Shown here: positions 25,609-34,842 of the stretch, piece after piece
Layout of the letters: every line of letters starts with the position of its first letter
How positions within the stretch are numbered: position 1 is the first letter of the stretch
NCBI GenBank assembly: GCA_019634675.1
Contig: JAHCAX010000002.1
Span: 186,001-250,000, forward strand
From: Acherontichlamydia pituitae
Lineage (GTDB): Bacteria > Chlamydiota > Chlamydiia > Chlamydiales > Rhabdochlamydiaceae
Direction: 5' to 3'
DNA length: 64,000 bases
Position numbers and translations under genes: made by a program
Notes under the pieces: model-generated
Database searches by the model: none
What the model was told of the DNA's origin: nothing
The model's input: only the letters and a program-made list of their open reading frames with translations

Positions 25609-26748
25609 CTACTTCTTCTTGGGTTTTTTAGATTGGAGCGGCGTGACCATTTTAACGCCAGGCTTCTTTGCCTCTTGCGGACCTGGTTTTGGCATCCTTT
25701 CTTTTCTCTTGCCAGGCAAAAAGCCTTTGACCACATCCAATATTTTGGTTTTCTTTCCCCCTTCTTCGGCAATTTCTTCTTCCTCTTCAACCTCCGCTTC
25801 CGGCTCAGCCTGCTTGCTAACAGCGCGGATCAAGCGCTCTTCGGCGCCGGTTGCCGTAATCTCCTCGATTTGAGAAAGGCGGCTTGAAAGATGGCGCAGC
25901 GATTCCAACCGCTCGGAAAGAGCTTGAAGCTTCGTATCGACTTTGACGCGCGAACTTCCGCGCAAGTTGGCAAGAAGCTGGGCTTCCGTATCGAACTTGG
26001 CAGAAAACGTCACTCCTGATGCGCTTGTGATGTCCGGCAAATACAAGAATTGCCGGCACGCTGGAGGGACTGTCGTATACATATCGACGGTTACCTGCGG
26101 TTCGATCTCGACCTTGACGACCTGCTTTGGCGGACGCCCCCGTTTTGGCCGCGGATTGAGGGCCTCGTTGGAATAGTAAGTCTTTGCCTTGGATTGGAGC
26201 ATATCCCGGGCTGTAGCGACATCTTTGGGAACTTTGACATCGAAAAGGTGGCGTTTGAGCTTTTCCATCATGTTCTTATTGAGGTCGAGGTCCTCTTCAA
26301 AAACAAACTGGATCTGCTGCGTGCGGAGCCATTCGATAATGCGGATGCGCGAGCGCTCATGGTAATACTGCTGCCACTTCTCAAGCTCGGTCAAATGGTC
26401 GTAGATGAACTCAAGAAAGTTTTCCCTAGCCTCTTTGGACTGGATGATATCAAGCAGTTTTTCTTTCGTATCGATATCATAAACTTTTTCATTGACGAAA
26501 CCTTCCATGAACTTCTTGGTTTCGTAAAAAGTCATTTTAGGAAGGATGCAGTAGCGTTCCGCATTTGTTTGGATCTCTTGCTCCAGATCCTCAAGCTCCT
26601 TCTGTCCTTTGTCCAAATCGACATAAACGATAAACCCTTCAACTTTATCGAGATAGAAATCGCGTTCGTCATCCGATTTTGCAAAAGAGTCCATCAAACG
26701 GTGGTAGCGGAGCATTAAGGGATTTTGAGCTTGTGGAAATTTAGACAT
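25609..26748 (-). CDS. UPF0158-like protein with AT-hook
   Basis: 379 residues. The N-terminal ~150 residues resemble the uncharacterised UPF0158 group known from chlamydiae: DERDFYLDKVEGFIVYVDL, RYCILPKMTFYETKKFMEGF and RIRIIEWLR. At about 200-208 lies PRPKRGRPPK, a typical AT-hook for A/T-rich minor grooves. The rest is acidic (EVEEEEEIAEEGGKK near 330) and then a Lys/Pro-rich tail. No signal peptide or membrane span. The gene ends 5 bp before the E1 gene. A DNA-binding or nucleoid role follows from the hook only. Confidence 0.65.
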   Translation of the reverse strand: MSKFPQAQNPLMLRYHRLMDSFAKSDDERDFYLDKVEGFIVYVDLDKGQKELEDLEQEIQTNAERYCILPKMTFYETKKFMEGFVNEKVYDIDTKEKLLDIIQSKEARENFLEFIYDHLTELEKWQQYYHERSRIRIIEWLRTQQIQFVFEEDLDLNKNMMEKLKRHLFDVKVPKDVATARDMLQSKAKTYYSNEALNPRPKRGRPPKQVVKVEIEPQVTVDMYTTVPPACRQFLYLPDITSASGVTFSAKFDTEAQLLANLRGSSRVKVDTKLQALSERLESLRHLSSRLSQIEEITATGAEERLIRAVSKQAEPEAEVEEEEEIAEEGGKKTKILDVVKGFLPGKRKERMPKPGPQEAKKPGVKMVTPLQSKKPKKK

Positions 26749-26803
26749 AAATAAACCTTTTTAAAAAGCCTAGGATAACATAGAAAGCTTCCCCTTTCAA
26801 GGA

Positions 26804-28054
26804 CTACTTTTCCAGTGCAACAGTGGTATACTTTATTTCAGTCGCACGCATATACACTGCTCCCATTGCGCAAATCAGCGTACCGAACACAAGCATCGGC
26901 ACAGGTCCTAAGTAGGAGCACATCAAACCGCCTAATGCAGGAGCGACAATCCCCCTTAAACCCACCATCAAAATATTGACGCGCGAGTACTGGGAACTGT
27001 CCTCATCCTTGGCAAACAGAGTCCCTGATAAGTTCCAGAGCAAATGGCTGCCCGCCTGGGCAATCCCATAAAGGATAAAGGCGAGATAGAACCACTGCAT
27101 ATCAACCTGGGCGAGGAGCAAAACAAGAGGAAATAAGGAAAATCCAATTAAGATCCGGATAGTCAACTGAGGGACAGACAATTTTGACAACCCTTTTTTC
27201 CAAAAATAGGAAGATAAGACAATGCCAACACCCATCAAGATCGACCTTCCCGTCACAATCTGCGTGTGTTCCAAATTCAACGTGTCGACATAAAAAATGG
27301 AAAGGCTGGGAGCAATGAGCATCAGTCCGAAACCACCCATCATAAACCCCCACTGGAACCTGGCAAAGTCTGGCCGATTGCGCAAAAGGGAAAATGCATC
27401 CTTCCAGGGCTGGACAATCCTTGTCTTTAACGCAGGCAGTGGCGCAGAAGCCGCCCCATCGATTTCAATCGGCACCCGCAGCTGCAGCCATACGCTGCTG
27501 AGGCTGACCAACGCGGTCAGTGCGCACAAATACTGCCAAGCCATTGGAAGGAAATCGAGCAGGCTGGCCATGACCAATCCCAACAGGATGCTCTCGACAA
27601 AGCTTAAAACAAAATAAAAAGTATACGTCTTTTCGCGCGCATCTTTGGGGATATTAATTTTTAATATCTCGATCAGCGCGGGAATTCCCGACTTGTTAAA
27701 AAATTCATAGATAGCGCAGCAAAAGATCAGGTACCAGACATTGGTGAACCAGGGGACGAACAGGAACGGCAGCCTCCCAAACGCCCAGGCTAAAATTAAG
27801 TTGGAACGGAGCAAGTGGGGGCGGTTGGTCAGGTTGGCGCTCCAGTAGAAGGAGAAGACGGGAAGGACAGGCCTCAAAGCGGTGAGAATGGAAATCTCTA
27901 ACAGACTGGCATTCAGATCTTTACGGAAGATAAAAGGCAGTAGGGCGTAGAGAACGATAAAAGGCTCGTTGGACAGGTTCATCCAAAGCAAGGCCCGGCT
28001 CGTTTTTTGATGAATCGAATCGGAACGCTGATTCCTATTTTTTTCTAACTTCAT
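26804..28054 (-). CDS. Major facilitator superfamily transporter
   Basis: 416 residues from the ATG at 28054. A TTG at 28096 would add 14 residues. About twelve hydrophobic segments are visible in two halves, with a charged central loop near 195-215. Loop features include basic turns such as SANLTNRPHLLRS. No substrate motif is recognised. The protein could be a drug-efflux or metabolite carrier. No Shine-Dalgarno is seen. It is separated from the minus-strand gene upstream by a palindrome. Confidence 0.75.
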   Translation of the reverse strand: MKLEKNRNQRSDSIHQKTSRALLWMNLSNEPFIVLYALLPFIFRKDLNASLLEISILTALRPVLPVFSFYWSANLTNRPHLLRSNLILAWAFGRLPFLFVPWFTNVWYLIFCCAIYEFFNKSGIPALIEILKINIPKDAREKTYTFYFVLSFVESILLGLVMASLLDFLPMAWQYLCALTALVSLSSVWLQLRVPIEIDGAASAPLPALKTRIVQPWKDAFSLLRNRPDFARFQWGFMMGGFGLMLIAPSLSIFYVDTLNLEHTQIVTGRSILMGVGIVLSSYFWKKGLSKLSVPQLTIRILIGFSLFPLVLLLAQVDMQWFYLAFILYGIAQAGSHLLWNLSGTLFAKDEDSSQYSRVNILMVGLRGIVAPALGGLMCSYLGPVPMLVFGTLICAMGAVYMRATEIKYTTVALEK

Positions 28055-28116
28055 CAGAAAGATCGCAAACTGTTCTTGTGAACGCAAGCATATCAAATGA
28101 TTAGAAAAAAGTCGTC

Positions 28117-28296
28117 TTCAAACTCGATGTTCCACTTTTTTGAGGCCATATGAAAATTTTATGACTGTATCATATCAATCCTCCTCGTCACCCATAGCTA
28201 TTCACTATGGGACTCCTCGTTCGGATCGCTGCGCTTTGATCTGATTTTGTCAAAAATTCCCTTCTGTCCCCAAAAAAGTGGAACCTCGAGTTCAAA
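28117..28296. repeat. 180-bp palindromic element
   Basis: TTCAAACTCGATGTTCCAC is matched inverted at the right end (TTTGAACTCGAGGTTCCAC). The flanking CTTTTTTGAGG also pairs with CTTTTTTGGGG. At the centre CCCATAG and CTATGGG form a hairpin (about 28192-28212). The element fills most of the gap between the methyltransferase and MFS genes and encodes nothing convincing. Confidence 0.8.
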
Positions 28297-28302
28297 TCGC
28301 TC

Positions 28303-28881
28303 TTAGGCCCCTTTCTGCCACATCCAAATCGTGTGGCAGCCGACAAGCGGAGGCCTCCCAAAAATTTCATTAACAGCATCGATGACATGAGGGAAATCGA
28401 CAGGGTCGTAGTCATGGCCCGAGATAATCCCTCCGGCCCTGACTTTTGGCATCCACGTCAATATGTCTTCTTTGATCGACTCATAGCTATGATTGCCGTC
28501 GATGTAGACAAAGTCAAGTTCATCAGGCACTTCATGCGCTGCATCCGTTGAGAACTTTTTGATGATCGTGGCGTGCGGATCTTTTTCGAATGCCTCGCGC
28601 ACTGACCGGTAGGCGGCGTCCATTTGCGCCTGGTCTTCGGTGACAGGCCCTGCCTCCTTCTCCAAATACGCATCGTAAATGGTCCACGGGTCGATCAGGT
28701 ACAAGTGCGCTTCCGGATAGTATTTGCGGAAGCACTTCGAAAGAAATCCTTTGTACACCCCGATCTCTGCGATGGTGCGCACCTCCACATTCCACATCTG
28801 CACGATCAGGTCCAAATAGGCGATCCTATTTTCCCCGCACGAGTCGGCTAAAATTTCTTCCCATCCCCCCAACACATCCAT
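28303..28881 (-). CDS. Class I SAM-dependent methyltransferase (Methyltransf_24-like)
   Basis: 192 residues. Motif I reads IAEIGVYKGFLSKCF near 38-52, followed by an acidic strand end LYLIDPW near 60. FVYIDGNHSYESIKEDI near 125-140 and GGIISGHDYD near 150 complete a Methyltransf_24/cephalosporin-hydroxylase-like Rossmann fold. GGGGGAAG is the ribosome-binding site. The substrate is unknown. It diverges from serS across a 295-bp gap with a short perfect palindrome. Confidence 0.75.
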   Translation of the reverse strand: MDVLGGWEEILADSCGENRIAYLDLIVQMWNVEVRTIAEIGVYKGFLSKCFRKYYPEAHLYLIDPWTIYDAYLEKEAGPVTEDQAQMDAAYRSVREAFEKDPHATIIKKFSTDAAHEVPDELDFVYIDGNHSYESIKEDILTWMPKVRAGGIISGHDYDPVDFPHVIDAVNEIFGRPPLVGCHTIWMWQKGA

Positions 28882-28981
28882 ACTTCCCCCGCAACAAACC
28901 TCCCCATCTTACGCCACCCTCTTTTTTTTTCAAGCAGCTTAAGAAGTGACAAAGACTGCCTAATAAAACTGTCTAATAGGA

Positions 28982-29049
28982 AGGCTTCCATAGACATGTC
29001 GGAAACGCGGACTCAGAGTGCCGTGTTTCCGACATGTCTATGGAAGCCT
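28982..29049. repeat. 68-bp near-perfect palindrome in a divergent promoter region
   Basis: Two 29-base arms with one mismatch flank a ten-base loop. Each arm includes TAGACATGTCGGAAAC, and GACATGTC is itself palindromic. It lies between the divergent methyltransferase and serS genes, so it cannot simply be a terminator for either. The core ACATGTCGG also occurs at the tips of the 660-bp element at 56339. Confidence 0.8.
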
Positions 29050-29176
29050 CTCTTAAATCTATAACCTTAACTCACTCATACATTATTATTTCATCTCTTG
29101 GGTTGGGCAGTAGTTGACATTATAGAGAGGGAGGTCATAGAATTTTGGCTTTATATGTGTAAATGGAAGACCTGCA

Positions 29177-30457
29177 ATGCTTGATATCAAACTCATCCGT
29201 ACGAATAAAGATGCGATCGAAGCCAAATTGAAGAACAAAGACCCCGACGTCAATCTAACGCCTATCTTGGCTCTTGATGAAAGGATCCGCGTCATTAAGA
29301 CAACTGTTGAGGAGCTCAAAGCGTCGCGCAACCACCTTTCCAAAGAGATCGGCGAAAAGAAACGGATGAAGCAGGACACAACAGAACTCATGCAAGAAGT
29401 TTCCGGGCTTGGCGATAAAATTGCCATCCTCGATCAGGAGCTGACAGGATTAGAGCAGGACCTTTTGCACAAAATGTCTTGCCTGCCTAACATCCCTCGC
29501 GATGAGATCAAAGTGGCAATGGACCCCAAGGACAACGTCTGCATCAAGACGTTCGGAGAAAAAAGAAACTTCCCATTTCCTTTTAAGAACCATGTTGAGC
29601 TCAATGAGAAGCTCCATCTGTTCGACTTCAAACGGGCTGCCAAAGTTTCAGGGTCAGGCTGGCCAGCTTACAGCGACATGGGGGCCAGGTTGGAATGGGC
29701 GCTGATCAATTACATGATCGATATCCATTTGGAAAATGGGTTCCAAATGTGGATGCCTCCCCATCTTGTCCGTCCGGAAATCATGTATGCATCGGGACAG
29801 CTCCCCAAATTTGAAAAGCAGCTGTTCAAGATTCATGATGAAGATTACAACCTCTTCCTCATCCCGACATCGGAAGTGGTGCTCAATGGACTTTTCTATG
29901 ACGAGATTTTAAAGGAAGAGGACCTTCCCAAAAAGTTCATCGCCTATACACCCTGCTTCCGAAGGGAAGCTGGCGCAGCTGGATCCCAGGAACGGGGGCT
30001 GATCCGAATGCACCAGTTCAACAAAGTCGAAATGTTTTCATTCACAACACCAGGACAGAGCGATGAAGTCTTTGAGCAAATGATGGCTAGCGCAGAAGAG
30101 ATCCTCCAAGGACTCAATATGCACTACCGCAACATGCTCCTTGTCACAGGCGATATGTCGTTTGCCGCAGCGAAAACGGTCGACATCGAAGTGTACCTTC
30201 CAGGACAAAACCGTTATTACGAGGTCTCTTCTGTCTCCAACTGCACCGATTTTCAATCGCGCCGATCGCAAATCCGCTACCGTCATAAAGAGGAGAAGCC
30301 GGAACTCATCCACACTTTGAATGGTTCGGGACTTGCAACCTCAAGACTCATGGTCGCGCTCCTAGAAAACAACCAAAATGAAGATGGCTCTGTCACATTG
30401 CCGGTTGTTCTGCATAAGTATTTGAACGGGATCAAGGAACTGCGCCCTAAGGCCTAA
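29177..30457 (+). CDS. serS: Seryl-tRNA synthetase
   Basis: 426 residues, normal length. The N-terminal ~110 residues are the long coiled-coil arm that contacts tRNA-Ser. The class II core shows motif 2 YTPCFRREAGAAGSQERGL near 257-275 and motif 3 NGSGLATSRLMVALLEN near 385-400. GGAAGA lies upstream of the ATG. In C. trachomatis serS also lies close to a VIT-like gene and a metal ATPase, as here. It charges tRNA-Ser with serine and the same enzyme supplies the precursor for Sec-tRNA in species that use it. Confidence 0.95.
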   Translation: MLDIKLIRTNKDAIEAKLKNKDPDVNLTPILALDERIRVIKTTVEELKASRNHLSKEIGEKKRMKQDTTELMQEVSGLGDKIAILDQELTGLEQDLLHKMSCLPNIPRDEIKVAMDPKDNVCIKTFGEKRNFPFPFKNHVELNEKLHLFDFKRAAKVSGSGWPAYSDMGARLEWALINYMIDIHLENGFQMWMPPHLVRPEIMYASGQLPKFEKQLFKIHDEDYNLFLIPTSEVVLNGLFYDEILKEEDLPKKFIAYTPCFRREAGAAGSQERGLIRMHQFNKVEMFSFTTPGQSDEVFEQMMASAEEILQGLNMHYRNMLLVTGDMSFAAAKTVDIEVYLPGQNRYYEVSSVSNCTDFQSRRSQIRYRHKEEKPELIHTLNGSGLATSRLMVALLENNQNEDGSVTLPVVLHKYLNGIKELRPKA

Positions 30458-30523
30458 AACATTTCCTAATCCCCCTAATTTTAACTTGACAGACTGCCCT
30501 TTAATAAAGAGAATCTGGGACGC

Positions 30524-30690
30524 TATACACATCGTGATTCATTTTTAGGAAATTTTGCCAAAGATGGCGCCCTAGATTTTGGCTCGGCGAAGCAGGCCAT
30601 ATCCGAAGACGATATGGCCGATGTAGCTGAAACGAAAGGTGGGGATGCCAGGGAAGGCAAAAATCCTAAAAATGAATTGAGATGTGTATA
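30524..30690. repeat. 167-bp palindromic element
   Basis: TATACACATC at the left tip is inverted at the right tip (GATGTGTATA). ATTCATTTTTAGGA and its inverse extend the arms to about 35 bp. The centre has GGCCATATC...GATATGGCC. It lies between serS and the M18 peptidase gene on the same strand. A 60-codon minus-strand frame inside it is not believed. Confidence 0.8.
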
Positions 30691-30723
30691 TAGAGCCAAT
30701 TGCAATATTTAGATTGAGGAAAC

Positions 30724-32007
30724 ATGGCACATATTCTCTCCGATTTTAAGGCATTCTTGGACCAGTCCCCTACGGCATGGCATGCGGTGGAGCAATTGGG
30801 CAACCGCTTGGCCGTCTGCGACTTTTCTCCTTTGACGGAAAATGAAAAGTGGAAGCTGGAGCCGGGGAAAAAATATTTCGTCTCCAGAGGCGGCGCCCTC
30901 TGCGCTTTCGTCCTGCCGAATGCAAAGCCAGAGCGCGCTGTCGTCTTAGCCTCGCATACCGACAGCCCTGCATTGAAATTAAAACCGCAGCCCTCTTTTC
31001 AGAAAGAGAACATGTCCCTTTTTGGAGTCGAGGTATATGGAAGCCCGCTCCTTTCCTCTTGGCTCAACCGCGATCTGGCCTTGGCAGGACGGGTCGTCGT
31101 GACCAATGGCAACCATCAAGTCGAAGAGAGGCTCGTCTTCTTAGACGATGTCGCCCTGTTCATCCCCCAGCTTGCTGTCCATCTCGACCGGGAAGTCAAC
31201 GATAAAGGGCTTGTCCTCAACAAACAGGAACACCTCTGTCCGATCGTCGGGCTGACCGAAGAGGGATCCGATCCTCTGCATTCTTTAGAGAGACTGCTGC
31301 GCCGCCACCTCTCGTTCCATTCCCTCGTCTCTTTTGAGCTTTTTTTAGTTCCCCTTGAATCCTCCCGATTTGTCGGCTCGAACAATGAGATGATCGCTTC
31401 CTACCGGATCGACAACTTGGCCAGCGTCCATGCGTGCATTACAGCAATGGGCTATGTGAAACATCCGACAGACCATGCCTTGCAGATGGCCATCTTCTGG
31501 GACAATGAGGAGATCGGATCGAATACGCGCGAAGGCGCGGCCTCCCCTTTCCTCTCCGATGTTCTCCAGCATATCGGCCATGCGTTAAAAATGGACGTCG
31601 AAGAGATGCTCATGCTGAAGAACAACGCATTTTGCGTATCGGTAGATATGGCGCACGCATTAAATCCCAATTACCCCAAGAAGCATGATCCCCACCACCA
31701 ACCTCTTCTTGGAAAAGGGATCGTCCTCAAATACAACGCCAATCAAAAGTATGCATCCAATGCCCTTTCCGCTGCGACGATCGTTCAAGCCTGCAAAGCG
31801 CTCAACTTAGCCCACCAATCCTTCGTTTGCAGATCCGATATGCCTTGCGGCAGCACCGTCGGTCCCATTGTAGCCCAAGGAACAGGCATTAACACGGTCG
31901 ATATCGGCTGCCCTCAGCTTTCGATGCACTCGATACGGGAAGTGATGGCATGCCAAGACTACATGGACCTTTGCCGCTTGCTCACTTTCCTTCTTGAGGA
32001 GGTTTAA
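30724..32007 (+). CDS. M18-family aspartyl aminopeptidase
   Basis: 427 residues, full length. Metal-site segments are readable in order: LASHTDSPALKLKP near 77-90, FWDNEEIGSNTREGA near 258-272 (catalytic Glu), VSVDMAHALNPNY near 300-313 and the C-terminal DIGCPQLSMHSIRE with the last His ligand. M18 enzymes remove N-terminal Asp or Glu from peptides in the cytoplasm. GAGGAA precedes the ATG at a short 3-4 nt spacing. The gene is followed after 2 nt by the VIT-like gene, with GAGGAGG for that gene overlapping its end. Confidence 0.9.
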   Translation: MAHILSDFKAFLDQSPTAWHAVEQLGNRLAVCDFSPLTENEKWKLEPGKKYFVSRGGALCAFVLPNAKPERAVVLASHTDSPALKLKPQPSFQKENMSLFGVEVYGSPLLSSWLNRDLALAGRVVVTNGNHQVEERLVFLDDVALFIPQLAVHLDREVNDKGLVLNKQEHLCPIVGLTEEGSDPLHSLERLLRRHLSFHSLVSFELFLVPLESSRFVGSNNEMIASYRIDNLASVHACITAMGYVKHPTDHALQMAIFWDNEEIGSNTREGAASPFLSDVLQHIGHALKMDVEEMLMLKNNAFCVSVDMAHALNPNYPKKHDPHHQPLLGKGIVLKYNANQKYASNALSAATIVQACKALNLAHQSFVCRSDMPCGSTVGPIVAQGTGINTVDIGCPQLSMHSIREVMACQDYMDLCRLLTFLLEEV

Positions 32008-32009
32008 AA

Positions 32010-32759
32010 ATGCCCCATTCCGCCGATCATTTTGAAGGGAAGAGCGTCTTCGAGCATCTGAAAGAAGCGCGGACAAAAGGCGCGATGGCCGCAGCTGAAA
32101 TCCATGGGACAGAGATGCCAGGGCATATTGCTGGCGGCGCTGACGCCGCTAAAGAGAGCGCGATGGCCGCCCTGATCTTATGGGCGATTGGATCGCTGGT
32201 CCTCTCCGCTTCCCAGACATTTGGACTGCTGCTCCTCTTTTTTACCGGTTGGCTTATTTGGAAGTGCGGCAGAAGCGCCCTTCTTGGCTGGGCCAGGATG
32301 GAGCGTCTGCACCGTTTGATCGAAGAGGAACGTTGGGAAATCGAGCACCACCGCTCCCAAGAGCGGCAAGAACTTGCAGAACTCTACCGGGCAAAGGGTT
32401 TTACCGGAAAACTCCTCGAAGAAGTTGTCGATGTCCTGATGGCCGATGACAACCGCCTTCTGAACGTCATGCTGGAAGAGGAGCTGGGACTGACATTAGA
32501 GGCCTATGAACATCCATTGAAACAAAGCGCCGGCGCTGGAGTGGGCGTTATCCTTTCTGCTGGACTCCTTCTCTTTGCCCATTGGGCATTTCCCCATGTC
32601 GGCATTCCCCTCGCTGCAGGACTAATCCTGATAACCGCAGCAACGATCGCTGCAAGGCTTGAGCGGAACAGGCCGCTGAATGCCGTTGTTTGGAACCTTG
32701 CGATCGGAGCTTTGAGCGCCGGCAGCGTTTATTTCATTGGACAACTGATCCATAAGTAA
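32010..32759 (+). CDS. VIT1/CCC1-family membrane protein
   Basis: 249 residues. The region EERWEIEHHRSQERQELAE, then LYRAKGFTGKLLEEVVDVLM near 110-145, and LEEELGL near 155 match the cytoplasmic metal-binding helices of the VIT1/CCC1 iron or manganese transporter family. Five hydrophobic segments are visible (two before and three after that region). It has strong GAGGAGG and starts 2 nt after the peptidase. The next gene is a P1B metal ATPase 4 nt downstream. The pair suggests handling of a transition metal; which one cannot be read. Confidence 0.75.
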   Translation: MPHSADHFEGKSVFEHLKEARTKGAMAAAEIHGTEMPGHIAGGADAAKESAMAALILWAIGSLVLSASQTFGLLLLFFTGWLIWKCGRSALLGWARMERLHRLIEEERWEIEHHRSQERQELAELYRAKGFTGKLLEEVVDVLMADDNRLLNVMLEEELGLTLEAYEHPLKQSAGAGVGVILSAGLLLFAHWAFPHVGIPLAAGLILITAATIAARLERNRPLNAVVWNLAIGALSAGSVYFIGQLIHK

Positions 32760-32763
32760 TAAC

Positions 32764-34740
32764 ATGGTACTATCAACCCCATTTCTTTTTGACGAGTTCT
32801 TTGCTTCGGGAAAAGAGGAGAGCATCAGCCCGTTCCTCTCTCCATCCTCTCGCGTTTGGGGTAAAAACCTCCCGCTGAAAACCGCGCTTGCCTCTGCCGG
32901 TTTTTTGCTTCTGGCCTTTTTGTTTTCGTTTTATCTTCCTCCCCTCTCCAACCTCTTTTTGCTGATCGTCTATTTCTTATCGGGAACGCCCGCCCTTCTC
33001 GGCGCCATCGACGACATGCAGAACCTCGACATCAATATCGATGTGCTCATGACACTGGCAGCCCTTCTCTCTGTCATCATCGGTAGCGGGATGGAAGGAG
33101 CATTGCTCCTTGTCCTCTTTGAATTTTCCGCTGCCATGGAAAATATGGTCACCGAAAAGACAAAAGGAACGCTGGCGCACCTCAATCAGCTTACCCCTCG
33201 CGTTGGCTGTGTGATCTCTGAAAATGGAACACTGTTTGAAAAGTCTGTAAGAGAAATTGGAACAAAAACCCATCTGCTGGTGAAAGCCGGCGAGATCGTC
33301 CCTCTCGATGGAATTGTCATCGAGGGCAGCTCTTTTGTAAACCTCTTCCACTTGACAGGCGAGAGCCATCCGGTCCCTAAAAAAGTCCACGACGATGTCC
33401 CTGCAGGGGCCCGCAATCTCGACGGCACGTTGACAATCGAGGTCACCCGGACGAGCACCGACTCGACACTTTCAAGGATCATCACACTGATCACACAGGC
33501 CCAAGAGGCAAAACCCCGATTGCAGCGCGTTTTAGACCGCTTCGGCAAGTGGTACGCGATGACGATCATCGGCCTCTTTGTTTTCTTTGCCTTGACTTTG
33601 CCCTATTTCCTATCCCTCCCCTATTTCGGGGCCGAAGGTGGGATCTACCGCGCTTTGGCGTTTTTGATCGCCGCATCCCCATGCGCCCTCATCATTGCCA
33701 CGCCAACTGCTTACCTAAGCGCCATCTCTTCCTGCGCCCGCAAAGGGATTTTGCTTAAAGGGGGAGTTGTCCTTGACGCCCTTGCCAGTTGCTCGAAGAT
33801 TGCGTTTGATAAAACAGGGACGTTGACAACTGGGAAACTGAGCCTGATCGAAATTGAGCCGATCTGCGGGAATGGAAAATCAGAAACTGCTATAGCAATC
33901 GCCCATGCATTGGAGCGCAATGCTGTCCATCCGATCGCTGAAGCGATCAATGCTTATGCGCAGTTCCATCGGATCAAGCCCTATCCTATCACTGATTTCA
34001 AATCCATTCCCGGGTTTGGCCTGCAAGCAGCCATGGAAAAAAATGGTACGCTCCAAAATGCCTACATCGGACATGCCGACTATATCTCCATGCACATTCC
34101 TGAAAAGATCCGATCCCAATGGACAGCTCTTTTATCTGTTTTAAAAAAAGAAGGACATCTCAATACCATCCTCCTGATCGGCGACGAACTTTACGCTTTC
34201 CACTTTTTAGATGCTGTGCGTCCCCAAACAAAAGAGGTGATCGCCGAGTTAAAGTCGAAGCTACATCTGCATCCTATTATGCTCACCGGCGATCATCCCG
34301 ATATTGCCGCAGCGATTGCCAATCAAGTCGGCATCGATGAGGTCTATGCAAATTTAAGGCCTGAGGACAAGCTTGAGAAGGTTTCTGCATTTGCTCAGAA
34401 AGAGGGGCTGATGATGGTCGGCGACGGGATCAATGATGCGCCAGCCCTAGCCCGCTCTACCGTGGGTATTTCCATGGGAAAAATTGGAAGCGCAACAGCT
34501 GTCGATGCCTCCGACGTGGTCTTCCTTAACGATGATCTATCGCTGCTCGGTTGGCTGAACCGCAAGGCCCATAAGACCCATGCGATCGTCAAGCAGAACA
34601 TCACCCTTGCCCTATTTGTTATCCTCTTTGCCACAACGCCGGCGCTTCTTGGGATCGTCCCTCTTTGGGTCGCGGTCATTCTCCATGAAGGAGGCACTGT
34701 CCTAGTTGGATTGAATAGTCTTAGACTGTTAAAAAAATGA
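32764..34740 (+). CDS. zntA: P1B-type heavy-metal ATPase, ZntA/CadA-like
   Basis: 658 residues. Signatures are TGESHPV (actuator region), the transmembrane metal site ASPCALIIATP, the phosphorylation loop FDKTGTLTTG near 347, the P1B-specific HP pair NAVHPIAEAI, and the hinge GDGINDAPALA. The N-terminal HMA-type metal-binding domain is absent. The SPC site is typical of Zn2+/Cd2+/Pb2+ or Cu+ pumps. The order serS...VIT-like-P1B ATPase resembles the C. trachomatis region that holds its zntA. Probable role: metal export or envelope metallation. Confidence 0.88.
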   Translation: MVLSTPFLFDEFFASGKEESISPFLSPSSRVWGKNLPLKTALASAGFLLLAFLFSFYLPPLSNLFLLIVYFLSGTPALLGAIDDMQNLDINIDVLMTLAALLSVIIGSGMEGALLLVLFEFSAAMENMVTEKTKGTLAHLNQLTPRVGCVISENGTLFEKSVREIGTKTHLLVKAGEIVPLDGIVIEGSSFVNLFHLTGESHPVPKKVHDDVPAGARNLDGTLTIEVTRTSTDSTLSRIITLITQAQEAKPRLQRVLDRFGKWYAMTIIGLFVFFALTLPYFLSLPYFGAEGGIYRALAFLIAASPCALIIATPTAYLSAISSCARKGILLKGGVVLDALASCSKIAFDKTGTLTTGKLSLIEIEPICGNGKSETAIAIAHALERNAVHPIAEAINAYAQFHRIKPYPITDFKSIPGFGLQAAMEKNGTLQNAYIGHADYISMHIPEKIRSQWTALLSVLKKEGHLNTILLIGDELYAFHFLDAVRPQTKEVIAELKSKLHLHPIMLTGDHPDIAAAIANQVGIDEVYANLRPEDKLEKVSAFAQKEGLMMVGDGINDAPALARSTVGISMGKIGSATAVDASDVVFLNDDLSLLGWLNRKAHKTHAIVKQNITLALFVILFATTPALLGIVPLWVAVILHEGGTVLVGLNSLRLLKK

Positions 34741-34742
34741 GG

Positions 34743-34768
34743 AAGCTGCGAAAGTCGTTTCGCGGCTA
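34743..34768. terminator. Hairpin between convergent ATPase and kinase-like genes
   Basis: GCTGCGAAA and TTTCGCGGC pair with a three-base loop just past the ATPase stop. No T-run follows on the plus strand. Confidence 0.35.
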
Positions 34769-34842
34769 AAATTCAATGGTTGCAAAACCACCCAAAAAGC
34801 ACGAATTGGGCCCAAATGGAATTTTGCAATTTTCTCCTAAGG

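Noticed and set aside
30523..30705. Minus-strand frame of 60 codons
   Set aside because: It coincides with the 167-bp palindrome.
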